From Nemertoderma westbladi (Eukaryota > Xenacoelomorpha > Nemertodermatida > Nemertodermatidae), in assembly GCA_032718475.1 (NCBI GenBank), contig JAUCBJ010005470.1, positions 21,505-85,504 on the forward strand: a stretch of DNA of 64,000 nt, given 5' to 3'. The notes beneath the pieces were generated by a model. That model did not search any database and was not told the DNA's origin. It saw only the letters and a program-made list of their open reading frames with translations. Shown here piece by piece: positions 23,801-33,866 of the stretch. Each line of letters begins with the position of its first letter. Position 1 is the first letter of the stretch. Both the position numbers and the translations under genes were made by a program.

Positions 23801-25430
23801 ATGCTATCTTCCCGGTAAGAAGATAGCATCCACCTCTAGTGTGCTACAAGTCCGCTGGATCTCGACCTAGTATTGAGTGTGGGGTGGAACTATTTTTTTT
23901 TTTTTTTCTGGAGCCGGCTTTCCAGACCGCCCCCTATGGGTATGATACCCTGTTTATGGGCTACCCTGTTTACCTGGCATCCCGTGTCGGGCCGATCGTG
24001 CGCTTCTCTCATACGACTTTTGTTTCCCCAACACTTTCACCACTAACTCTACTCTGTTCTCACCCTGACTCTCCTCTACTTCTCCTCACTTCCGCTCTAA
24101 CTTTCGGACTTCCCTGTCCCTCACTCAGCCTCTTATTCCTCCCCCCCCCCCCCCCTGCACTTGAATTGCACCCACACTCTCTCCACGCTATCTCCACACC
24201 ACCTTTCGCTATCTCTCATCCTGTCAAAAATCTCCTCTCCATTCTCCCCCCAATTCCCATTCTCGCTTTCGTCCCTTACACACTTATCGGGCCCCACACA
24301 TGTGCGCTATGTTGGTGGGAGCTGTCCAAGTCCCATCCTGTCGCCCTAGTCAATTAATTCCCAGTCCCAGTGGCCAATTGGAAAAGGTCATGCTTGACTA
24401 TGGTACGTACTTTATAATATATATATGTGAGTTACTTATATAATTATTATAAGGCTATTATTATCATATATTATATTATATGATCGTCCACATGACGCGC
24501 CTCACTCTCTCGGCCTTTCTCCCCTGGCGACCTCTTCCAGTCGCCTCTCACCAAATCTATCCGCTTCCAACTTCTCCCCCGTGATATATGTATCCACCTC
24601 CCAGTCTGCTAGACGCTGGCTGTTGTATTACACCGACTCGCCCTCCAGCCCCAGGTGGTCTACCAGACCTTCGAAGGCCACCTTGAGGGCTCTTCTGTAG
24701 TTCGGAGGTGATCCTAATATCCTTAATTTTGTTTTAATTTTATTTTGTTTTATCCCTATTTGCCCCTGTTCTGTGCTACTATTTCCACAGTCCCTACTCT
24801 CTTACTGCTAACTCTACTAACCCTTCTAGCTCTATTTTCTACTAACTCTTACTATATACTATATTTTATATCCCCCTACCACTAATTCTTACTACTGACG
24901 GTACTCTACGTACCCTCTTACTAACTTCCAACTCTACTCTTACTAACCGGTACTACTTACCCTCTTACTAACTCCTCTAACTCCACTCTTACTAACCGGT
25001 ACTACGTACCCTCTGACTAACTTCTCTAACTCCACTCTTACTAACCGGTACTACGTACCCTCTTACTAACTTATCTAACTCCACTCTTACTAACCGGTTC
25101 TACGTACTCTCTTACTAACTTCTCTAACTCCACTCTTACTAACCGGTACTACGTACCCTCTTACTAACTAACTAACCTCTCTAACTAGTGGTACTATGTA
25201 CCCTCTTACTAACTAACTCTTGCTAACTAACTAGCGGTACTACGTACCCTCTTACTGCTGACTCTTACTAACTAACTACTTACACTTACTACGTACCTAC
25301 TACGTACTATTACTTTCTCTTTATTTTTTTTATATTTTTATTTTGTTTGTAGGAAGGGCGTCTCGCCCTCAATCCCACCCCCCTCAGTCCAAGACTTGGA
25401 CGATTAAACTCCTCTAAAATCCACACTAAT
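23801..25430 (-). other. 3' untranslated region of BEL element B
   Basis: 1.6 kb between the integrase end and the polypurine tract. The left half is C/T-rich with poly-C; the right half carries a tandem array. A plus-strand frame at 23839-24357 is only composition-driven. No accessory gene is recognisable. Confidence 0.55.
24890..25290. repeat. Tandem ~49-bp repeat
   Basis: Six or more units around ctcttactaaccggtacta and cgtaccctcttactaac, gradually diverging at both ends. Confidence 0.8.
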
Positions 25431-26760
25431 TCAAGGTGCCCCCTCTAGCAGACAGCATTTCCCTACAGCTCTCCTATAGGTCTTTCTGTCTTTCGCACCT
25501 ATCTTGCCACCTATTCTCACTTCTACCGATCGGACTCTTCCGTCCTCATCGGAGTAAGTGCCCACAACTCTCGCCAACCGCCATTGGTTGTTGATGATGG
25601 TATCGTCCGTGACGATCACCAGATCACCCTCCTTTAACTCTCTACTCGTATTCCTCCACTTACTTCTTCTATGTAGCGTGGGCAGATATTCCTCGACCCA
25701 CCTCCTCCAGTACTCTGCGCTTATTGCCTTAGCGACTTTCCAACTCTGGCGGGAGTGTATGTCATCTGGGTCTACACCCCGCATGTCGATTGTCGCTGGC
25801 CTTTCCATTAGAAAGTGACTGGGCGTCAGCACGTCTAATGACTCAGGGTCATCATTCTCTGGATATAGCGGTCTGCTATTAATGATACCCTCACACTTTG
25901 CTAGCACTGTCCTTAGTACGTCCTCTGTAACCATGTGGGTGTTCATCAACTTCGTCATCAGACGCTTCGAACTACCCACTAGTCTCTCGACGCATCCTAG
26001 GGTATGCGGAGCATATGGCGTCCTTCTCTCCCACTTTACTTGTCGCCTTCTCATGGCCGCCCTGACTTCCTCCCCTTCCAGGATATCCAAGGTTCTCCGC
26101 CCCCACAAAGTTGGTCCCGCTGTCAGAATACATTACTGCGATCGTACCACCTTTGCGGTCTCTAAACCTTTCTAAAGCATTAATGAATGCTGATGCGGTT
26201 GCATCTTGGGCGAGTTCTATTCCTACCGCCCGCGTGTTGTTACATACGAAGATGATACCGTAGCGTTTCTCCGTGTGCCGCATCACCTTAATCTTTATCG
26301 GTCCGAACATATCCACACTGCAATGCGTAAATGGCGGGTCGTGCTGTCTCACCCTACTGGCCGGTAGTGGCGCCATCTCCTGTATGGCTCGCTCCTTCTT
26401 CGCTCGTCGGCAGGTCTGGCACTGCCCCACTACCGCCTTTACCTTCTTCCTCAGCTGTTTGACCCAAAAGGTCCTCCGTATCTCCGTGAGGGTTCGGTTG
26501 GTGCACCCGTGCAATATCGACTTGTGGGAGTCCCATATAATCTGGTGGACTATCGGCGATCCAGTAGGTATGATGATAGGTTTTGGCAGTATTACAATAC
26601 TGTTGTTGTTCAATACCCTCGAGTTCATTACTAGAATCCCGTCATCATCAAGTTGTGGTGACAGCGTGATCAGCTCACTGTCCCGTCGAAGATGCTGTTG
26701 TTTACTGACGCGTTCCACTTCGTCGCCATAGTTCTTTCTCTGCTCGTAGCGGATGATTGC
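25431..26760 (-). pseudogene. Integrase of BEL element B (frameshifted)
   Basis: Two overlapping frames join near 26000-26100. The upstream part has a zinc domain (HKSILHGCTNRTLTEIR, then CQTCRRAK) and the first catalytic residues (HCSVDMFGPI, MYSDSGTNF). The downstream part has the third (HTLGCVERLVG, with E) and the C-terminal region (LTPSHFLMERP, WRRWVEEYLPTLHRR, GDLVIVTDD). The D,D,E triad is therefore present but split by the frameshift. Further lesions separate it from RNase H upstream (near 26760-26842). Confidence 0.85.
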
Positions 26761-26841
26761 TTTGGCCGCTCCCTCCAGATCGATGGTTGTTCTAACTTTT
26801 ACGTCTTTGTGGACTCCCTTGAGGAAATCTCCGAAGGCTCT

Positions 26842-27573
26842 CTAGTACGCCACTAACTTCTTGGTCTTGTACCAACTGGAGCTGTAGCTGAGGAGTTTAT
26901 CCGTCGGGTTATCGCACAGTTCTCCCGGTTTTGGTTGCACGTCCCTTATCTCCCTCACCATTTGGCTGTATATCTCTACTCCCTCTGAATCTCCCTCTTC
27001 TTCCTCTAACGCTACTTCTCCTGAGCCCGGGTCCACCTTTTTCATCGGTGGCCAGGCTTCCTTATCGCTCAGAAACTGCGGCCCGTGTTGCCACAATACC
27101 TCCTTTTTCAAGAAAGTGTGGCGTGCCACGCCCCTCGATAACAAGTCCGCTGGGTTCTCGTCCATTGGGCAGTAGTGCCACCTTTCTAACTCTGTGGTTG
27201 CCCTTATTTCGTCCACCCTATTTGCGACGAATATAGGGTATCTTGTCCTTTCGTTATGTAGCCAACCGAGCACTACCATGGAATCCGTCCAGTAGTGTGT
27301 TTCCACTATGTTGGGAATAGCGTCCATTAAGTAGGCTGTGGCCCTGACTCCTAATCTCGCGGCTGTCAGCTCAAGTTTCAGAACCGATGCTGAATCTGGT
27401 GGCGTCGACTTCACCTTGCTAAAGGCGAGTCTGGGCTTTTGAGCCCCCTCTCGTTGTACTAAATAGAGTGCCGCTCCGTATGCTTCTAATGACGCATCGG
27501 AGAACATGTGTAAATCCAGATTCGTCATGTTCCCATCCGGGAAATATACACGTGGCATGCTGTATGTTCCCAT
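26842..27573 (-). pseudogene. RNase H-like domain of BEL element B
   Basis: 243 codons with HMFSDASLEAYGAALYL, KLELTAARLGVRA and HYWTDSMVVLGWL, then FVANRVDEIRATT and PADLLSRG, the usual order in BEL/Pao pol between RT and integrase. The acidic catalytic residues look conserved. The frame closes before integrase. Confidence 0.85.
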
Positions 27574-28230
27574 CTGCTCTAAACTCTGTCCACTTACTCC
27601 ATTGCTTACTAATCTCTTCCGGGACTTCTGTGTCCCACTCGTCCTTTAATTTGTATACTCTCTTGAGTATCTGTTTCCCCGTGACTAGTAATGGGGATGC
27701 TAGGCCTAGGGGATCGTATATCCTCGCTATATATGACACATAGCCCCTCTTTGTGTGGATACCTGCGCCCTCTGACTCAACTGGTATTTTAACTCGTCTG
27801 TCTCCCGGTTCCACACGATCCCTAGTGCCTTCTGCTGGGACTCCACTCTCTTGTTCGCCATGTCCTGTCCCTTGGCTGTCGTGGGATTATCCATGGTCGA
27901 CTCTGGCCTCCTGTCCTCTATGGCTTTCATGAACTCTTGCGAGCTGGATTGGAACTTGGTTAGGTTGAACCCGGATCCTTTTAGGATGTCGCGAACCTCG
28001 CGCCCCGTGTCCAGTAGCTCTTTAACCGTATTTCCAGACTCCATTCCGTCATCTACATAGAAACCTCGTCGAATCATATTCACGTCTTATCGTCTAATCA
28101 CGGCTTTGGCGCTGAACTTATCTTCCTTCCCTGCTACCGTGTCTCTTACGGCCATAGTCGTTGTAAACGAAGACGACTTGGCTCCTATATTCTGTACTAT
28201 CATCTTATACATTGGTATGGTCGACAGTTC
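27419..28230 (-). pseudogene. RT (C-terminal half) of BEL element B, cut by element C
   Basis: Starting at the insertion point, the minus strand reads STIPMYKMIVQNIGAKSSS, then a TAA nonsense codon near 28088, then GFYVDDGMESGNT in the same frame: the YVDD catalytic box lies just after the stop. A frameshift near 27730-27810 leads into YVSYIARIYDPLGLASP, the BEL RT-RNase H connector. The part before the insertion is at 39953-41019, and the two ends abut exactly when element C and one AGTTC are removed. Confidence 0.88.
28226..28230. other. Target-site duplication AGTTC, left copy
   Basis: Identical to 39953-39957 and immediately outside the TG...CA ends of element C. Confidence 0.9.
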
Positions 28231-28639
28231 TGTTGCCGTTATCCCAACACCAGGGGGGAAAAATGCCGATGCTGGAGACGTGACTTTACAGACCACTGAG
28301 CCCCGGCCAGTCACCGGATATTGATTTTGGAGAAGAAATGATTTCTGAGATGCAGGGTTGCGGTTGAGAAAAAGCTGCATTAGTTGGATATACTCTTTAA
28401 TGTAACTGAACTCTGTTGAACCTGGTCAACAATATTGAACCCTGTTGAACCCTGATTAAGAATAATTTTGGGCTTCCCCAAATCAATATACACCAAATAT
28501 TCACAATAATTATACACGATAATATAAATCCCTACGGTATATTATTTAATTACCCACTGTTCGCTCAGATTTTAGCCTACCTAATGTTCCCCAGATTTTC
28601 CCTTGGTCCTAGTCTTAGTGCCGTAGTGTCGGTGTCGGT

Positions 28640-29430
28640 CGACCCTGTCGCGTGTCCGTTCCACCCCTCACGAACCCCGAAGGGAACGATCATCGAGAAC
28701 CAGCACGGCTTGGCTAAGGGTCGGTCCAGTCGGTAGACTCTGTCGCGTATCCGTACCGCCCCTCTCGAACCCCGAAGGGATCGGTCATCGAGAACCAGTA
28801 CGGCTTAGCTAGGAGTCTGTCGTGTCGGTGGACCCGTTCGCGTGTCCGTTCCACCCCTCACGAACCCCGAAGGGAACGATCATCGAGAACCAGAACGGCT
28901 TGGCTAGGGGTCCGTCGGTTCATCGCAGAAACCCAACCACCTAGGCTTTCCGAGTCCCTTTCAGGCTCGTAGTCGCTTCGGCAGCCGAGAAACTGCTCGG
29001 AACAGTCGGTAGGCCAGTAGAGTCTAGTCCTTTGTCTTTCGACCCCATCGCGTGTCCGTTCCACCCCTCACGAACCCCGAAGGGAACGATCATCGAGAAC
29101 CAGTACGGCTTGGCTAAGGGGTCTGTCGTCGGTTCCCGTCGCAAATCCCTGACACAAGCAGTCAGCGTTCCGAGTTCTTTTCAGTCTCGTAGTAGCTGCC
29201 GTTGACCAGAGACTGCTAAGGGCAGTCCTCGTCAAACCCGTCCTGTGGCCAGCCCTTTCGCATGTCCATCCCACCCCTCGCGAACCCCGAAGGGATCGGT
29301 CATCGAGAACCAGTACGGCTTAGCTCAGGGGGCAGTCGTTAGTTGGCCACCCGTTCGCGTGTCCGCTCCACCCCTCACGAACCCCGAAGGGTTCGATCAT
29401 CGAGAACCAGAACGGCTTGGCTACTAAGGG
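28640..29430. repeat. Tandem hairpin units in 3' LTR of element C
   Basis: Six units, with cores starting near 28671, 28766, 28861, 29071, 29281 and 29378, share ccacccctcacgaacccc, then gaaggg and catcgagaaccag, then acggcttggct. Spacing is ~95 or ~210 bp. The core can fold as CGAACCC, loop CGAA, GGGTTCG; only the last unit pairs perfectly. The same array occurs in the 5' LTR. Confidence 0.88.
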
Positions 29431-29498
29431 GCCGTCGTTTCCCGTCGCAAATCCCTGACACAAGCAGTCAGCGTTCCGAGTTCTTTTCAGTCTCGTAA
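28946..29498. repeat. Three copies of dispersed ~24-bp motif in 3' LTR of element C
   Basis: Copies at about 28949-28972 (subtype ccgagtccctttcaggctcg), 29169-29192 and 29475-29498 (subtype ccgagttcttttcagtctcg). Both subtypes recur inside the element's two large ORFs. Confidence 0.88.
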
Positions 29499-29841
29499 TA
29501 ACTGCTGTTGGCCAGGGACCGCTAAGGGCAGTCCTTGTCCTTTAGGCCTGGCGCATTACGAAATCCACTCCTACAGGCAGCAGGAAGTTGGCCAGGGCCT
29601 AATAGTACTCAGGCTAACCTGAATACTGCTTGCATTTTCCATCCCCCCCTGGCCCTTATAACTATGAAATTATTCCCGTACCCTGTAAGTTGCCCCAAAG
29701 TTCGCCCATAAATCGCCCCCAGTTTATTGAATGTGCCCAAAACCCATGGTCCCGCACCCAGTAGTAATATCGGAATAATCAATTTTAAATAAATACAAAA
29801 ATATTCAACTCGCGTTATGGAAAGTTGAAATACCGCGAACA

Positions 29842-29850
29842 GTCCCCCCC
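29842..29850 (-). other. Polypurine tract of element C
   Basis: The minus strand reads TTGGGGGGGAC directly before the 3' LTR. This fixes the orientation of the element. Confidence 0.8.
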
Positions 29851-30007
29851 AATGACCTTCGTGAAGTCTGTCGGTCGATTGAGTTTGCGTAGATCATTCC
29901 CAATATAAAAAACCCAAATTTAATATTGCATAGTTTTTTAATTAATTTGGCCTAGAGTTTGTATAAAAATAAATGTTCGATAAATGTTCCTGGAATATCC
30001 CGATCCA

Positions 30008-32608
30008 CTATTTCTTTCTCTGATACGCCTTTCGTCTCTTCGCCCGTCGACTCTCATCGATCGCTATGGCTGGTAGAGGAGCGTCAACATCCATTGTGAG
30101 TAACGCTTCGGCTTGTCTCCTGGCGGCTCTTCCTTTCGATGGCATAGGGATCATGTCGGTTCGTCTTTCCAACTCAGATTTGCGTGCCTCTAGGAACCAT
30201 TCTCCGTCACCGAACTCCTCTTTATACGAGTATAATCGTCTAATGACTTCAAATGGACCGAATAATCCGGCGCTCAGTAGCAGATCCACGTAATGGAAAG
30301 GTAGCGTGGCCGACGTGTGGAGGCGTTCCGGGAAGGAGAAATATCCGCACGCCATCTCCTGCGCGATATTCCGACCGTTTCTCCGAACCTTGGTCTTTAA
30401 GTGGCTATTTGCGTATGTTTCAAACATGACCATATTTCCCATAGCGGTAACGTCTTTGGTTGGACATTTGATATAGCAGCGGGGGCTAGAGGAATGTCCA
30501 CGGAAACCGCACGTGGTGCAGAGGTTATAAAGGATCGGGCAGACGGAAACGTCGTGGCCCGATGTCGCGCAGTATGGGCAATAGAGTATCCCGAGGAGCT
30601 GGAGGCATGAATCGGTAACCCGATTCCTTCTGCCGCATGGGCACTGCTCCGAGCCGCAGTCGCCGCATACCTCCAACTGCATCTCTCGACCAGGAAATAT
30701 CGGAATCGGGACGCCGACGTGATACTCGAGTCGTCGGTCGCTCTTCAGAATATTCGCGGTGGTCGGTAGCCCGCGGAATGCTAGGCTTTTGCGTAGTAGG
30801 TTCTCGCTCCGATAACCTTCTTTGTGTCCCGCTGGTCTCAACTCGGATGACCGTTTCTGGCGGTGGATCCATTCAGTTTGCTCGGCGTACCAACAGGTTA
30901 GTCGCATAGGGTCCTGAGGAACGGCGGGTGTAGTAGCCACCGCTGGTCGGCGAAGAGGTGCCGGGGTTTTAGACGGAGGGATACCGAGGAGATCGTCGGG
31001 GGTCGGCGCATCGCTGGGGCCCTCCTCGACCAGTATCGCTGAGCGGGTCCGTTGGTGGCTGGTACTCGGTATCTCCGACGACCAATCTTCGCCACCCGGG
31101 AAAGGATACGGGGATAACCGTTGGCATATGTCGCCGAAGTCGCTCAATGCAGCTGTAGTGGCTACCTCCCTCGCGGGGCTACCGGAGCCGCGTGGGGTGT
31201 AAACGCCTGCTCTCTTCATCGGTTCGGCCGAGGCAACCCGTTTGGCGGCCGGTCCATACGCGGCCTCCGGCTCGAGTTGTCGCTTCGGGGTGGAGAGTAG
31301 AACACCCTCGTTTAGCCATATCTCTTCTCCTTCCGAAGATATCAGAGGCTCCTCCGCACCGAGAAGTTCGGTAATCGTAGGGATGTCGTAAGGTCCGCTC
31401 TCGTCCCAGGAATCGATAACGGCGAGCGTTTTAGTCTCTCCCAGTGCGATGTTCTCGACCACTTTGAACGCGTGCTGTATGACCTCGTTCCAGTCGTAGT
31501 CGACGAAGGAAAGGGGGACCGCTGTAATAAGGTTATCGAGAGTTTTACAGATAAACTTAGCGACGGTATAGCACTCCATAATGACGTAAACGTAGTTCCG
31601 TCGATCGGGATTCTCCCACCTTTGGTGTATCGTCCACTTCCGATCAACGTCCTTCCATCGACCCTCTCGCTCGCTCTTTATTTCTAATCCCGGGTATCCA
31701 CCATATATTTTATTATAGTCCCGGAATTTCTGGGGTTTGAAGTCGATACCGCCGTTTAGCACAGCGAGGTAGCCGATCCCGGATTTCGTCGGTCTCACCT
31801 CTTGGAATCCTCGCATGAACTCGGCGAATCGTAACCAGGCTAGTAGCGTTTGAGTGTCGATGCAATGGCTAAGGGCATTGAGGTCGTCTCGTCGGTTTCT
31901 TCCTGCAGGAGCGTTCGCGTAATCGTTCCGGACGTCCGCCTTGATATCCGACCCGATTTTAATGACGTCGAAGTCGAAGAGGATCTTTTGGATTTCCGGA
32001 GGCAGCAACCAGATCGCTCCGGCTGCCTGCACTTCCTGTCTGGCTGTCGGGAATATTCGGCACACCAGTACCAAACCGTCCAGGGTTCCGAGGACGACGA
32101 CTAAGGATCGACCGTATTCTTTCGCCCCGTACTTTTCCTGGTAGTCGTCTCGGTTCTGGATAATCGATACGCGTTCCTCTCGAAGCGTCGCCGTACACTC
32201 CGACAGGTTTCCCCAGTGGGCGAGGTACGTACTCTTGTCGTCGACGAAACTTTGACATCTCGCCAACGTAATCGCTTTCGAGGTGGGCGTCACGTTTCCC
32301 TCGTTGTCGTAGATCAAACATCGGGATCTGTAGACGCTCTGCCGGAATGTTTCCCAAAACGACGAATCGTCCCCTCCGGTTGCCTTTGCGTTCCGAGTTC
32401 TTTTCAGTCTCGTACTAGCATCGGCTAACCGGAGGGCTCGTAGATTCTTGGAATCCGGTCCCTCTCGCCCGGTGAATTTAATGACTCGCACGTTCTCATT
32501 TAGCAGGGTGCTCCAATTTGTATCAAAGTCGGGGGATCCAGGTTGCGAATATTCCAGTAGATCTATCGTGTTACGTAATTCGCCGATAATTTGGCGATTT
32601 GGGTCCAT
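30008..32608 (-). CDS. Accessory ORF of element C: degenerate DEDD exonuclease-like plus twin zinc knuckles
   Basis: 866 codons, ATG at 32606-32608, stop TAG. Residues ~165-370 resemble a DEDD-type 3'-5' exonuclease (RNase H-like fold): a strand pair SLVVVLGTLDGLVLVCRIF in the Exo I place, KIGSDIKADVRNDY in the Exo II place, CIDTQTLLAWL, and RNYVYVIMECYTVAKFI in the place of the Exo III Y-x3-D. Exo I lacks the usual D-x-E (T-x-D here) and Exo III ends in Glu, so catalysis is doubtful. Residues 648-711 are a cysteine cluster with CPYCATSGHDVSVC (CX2CX4HX4C) and CTTCGFRGHSSSPRC (CX2CX4HX5C), like retroviral nucleocapsid knuckles. The C-terminus is very basic (RRAKRRKAYQRKK), a possible nuclear signal. 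BEL elements sometimes carry env-like genes here, but no signal peptide or membrane segment is seen. Confidence 0.8.
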   Translation of the reverse strand: MDPNRQIIGELRNTIDLLEYSQPGSPDFDTNWSTLLNENVRVIKFTGREGPDSKNLRALRLADASTRLKRTRNAKATGGDDSSFWETFRQSVYRSRCLIYDNEGNVTPTSKAITLARCQSFVDDKSTYLAHWGNLSECTATLREERVSIIQNRDDYQEKYGAKEYGRSLVVVLGTLDGLVLVCRIFPTARQEVQAAGAIWLLPPEIQKILFDFDVIKIGSDIKADVRNDYANAPAGRNRRDDLNALSHCIDTQTLLAWLRFAEFMRGFQEVRPTKSGIGYLAVLNGGIDFKPQKFRDYNKIYGGYPGLEIKSEREGRWKDVDRKWTIHQRWENPDRRNYVYVIMECYTVAKFICKTLDNLITAVPLSFVDYDWNEVIQHAFKVVENIALGETKTLAVIDSWDESGPYDIPTITELLGAEEPLISSEGEEIWLNEGVLLSTPKRQLEPEAAYGPAAKRVASAEPMKRAGVYTPRGSGSPAREVATTAALSDFGDICQRLSPYPFPGGEDWSSEIPSTSHQRTRSAILVEEGPSDAPTPDDLLGIPPSKTPAPLRRPAVATTPAVPQDPMRLTCWYAEQTEWIHRQKRSSELRPAGHKEGYRSENLLRKSLAFRGLPTTANILKSDRRLEYHVGVPIPIFPGREMQLEVCGDCGSEQCPCGRRNRVTDSCLQLLGILYCPYCATSGHDVSVCPILYNLCTTCGFRGHSSSPRCYIKCPTKDVTAMGNMVMFETYANSHLKTKVRRNGRNIAQEMACGYFSFPERLHTSATLPFHYVDLLLSAGLFGPFEVIRRLYSYKEEFGDGEWFLEARKSELERRTDMIPMPSKGRAARRQAEALLTMDVDAPLPAIAIDESRRAKRRKAYQRKK
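32388..32415. repeat. Dispersed ~24-bp motif inside the accessory ORF
   Basis: The subtype ccgagttcttttcagtctcg matches the second and third LTR copies. In the ORF it is read as TRLKRTRN. Confidence 0.88.
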
Positions 32609-33866
32609 ATTTACGATTATATCCGTTACAAATTAGATCAGTTAATTATAAGTCCAGAAAGTCTGAAACTATAGCGATAGCAGAATAATTCAGTTTTTTA
32701 TTTAATTCAGTTTATTAAATAATATTGCTATATAGACATCTATCATCTTATTGCTAATACATTCAGCATTTACAGTTACTATAGCTATACATTAATATCC
32801 AACCAGTTTTTTATGACTTTTTTGTCCTTTTCTTTTTTCTAATTCTTTTCTTTAGACTTTTTTATACCTTTTTTTTGTCTTTTTTCTTTTCATTATTATT
32901 CCATCTCATTTCATTTATTTCCACATATATTTCAACACATTTATTTCCACCATTTATTTCACATTTATTTATTTCCACATCATCATTGGGTTTATAGCCC
33001 CCCGGCTATCATCATTGGTTATAAGCGCAACACCAGGGTGCGCATCATTACATTTTCATCAGTATATGCGTCATCATTCAGGTTTATAGTAGAGTTGTCT
33101 GATCCTTTTCATCGTTTCCAACTATATTCAATCATTTTCTTTGGTTAATCTTTGTCGTGGAAGGGGTGTTACGCGGCAATCTGGGATCTACAGCTGGACT
33201 CGTTACACCGCCTACGCCCCAAACTGCGCACGTAACGGACAATGACGACGCTGGGAGTGAAGTCACGTGGATGCACCAGGGACCCACCAGAATAACACTC
33301 CCAACAACATAAAGCTCAGTCGACGAAGTCATGTGGGATGGGGTTACGCAACATTCTGGGATCTACAGCTGGACTCGTTACACCGCCTACGCCCCAAAAT
33401 CCACGTAACGGTCCCACCAGAATAACGCGACTGAGAAACATAAAACCCTATATCGTCGAAGTCATGTGGATGCACCATGGACCCACCAGAATAACGGGAT
33501 AGAGGGGGTGTTGCGCGGCAATCCGGGATCTACAGCTGGATTCGTTACACCGCCTACGCCCCGAACTGCGCACGCAACAGACAACATAGCATACTGCAAT
33601 GAATACAATGAATTCCACTTCAAATCTTTTCCATTTCCAATAATCCAATATCGTCGGTCCCGATGACCAAAATCAGGGTAAACAATACATAAACGACCCT
33701 GCGTCAGTCAAAACATCTGCAGGGTGATGCTGGACTCCACATAACACACGAGGAAACACGAGGACACGAATACCATTGCGTGGTTACAGTTGGTTTAAGC
33801 GGGGTCCATAATTCGTTGTCGATAAATCACAGTTTTAAAAGAGTTTGTCAACATGATGAGAAGGGT
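32609..33866 (-). other. Spacer between the two large ORFs of element C
   Basis: 1.26 kb without a gene. In transcript order a repeat array (33160-33600) is followed by a T-rich (A-rich in sense) stretch at 32660-32950. The position suits an internal promoter or splice-acceptor region for the accessory ORF, but no clear signal was identified. Confidence 0.6.
33160..33600. repeat. Three imperfect ~180-bp repeats in spacer of element C
   Basis: Units share ggatctacagctgga, ttcgttacaccgcctacgcc and a tail with gacccaccagaataac. The middle unit is shortened. They lie outside both large ORFs. Confidence 0.82.

Larger units (their letters stand above)
28231..29841 (-). repeat. 3' LTR of element C
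   Basis: 1611 bp from TGTTGCCG to GCGAACA (plus-strand reading). Nearly identical to 38343-39952. It contains six hairpin-bearing tandem units and three copies of the ~24-bp dispersed motif. Confidence 0.92.

Noticed and set aside
23839-24357. 172-codon plus-strand frame with Leu/Pro-rich product.
   Set aside because: C/T-rich low-complexity sequence in the 3' untranslated part of BEL element B; no family signature and no splice context.
30008-32608. env-like gene in element C.
   Set aside because: No signal peptide, no transmembrane helix and no furin-type site are visible; the zinc knuckles and basic tail argue for a nucleic-acid-binding protein.
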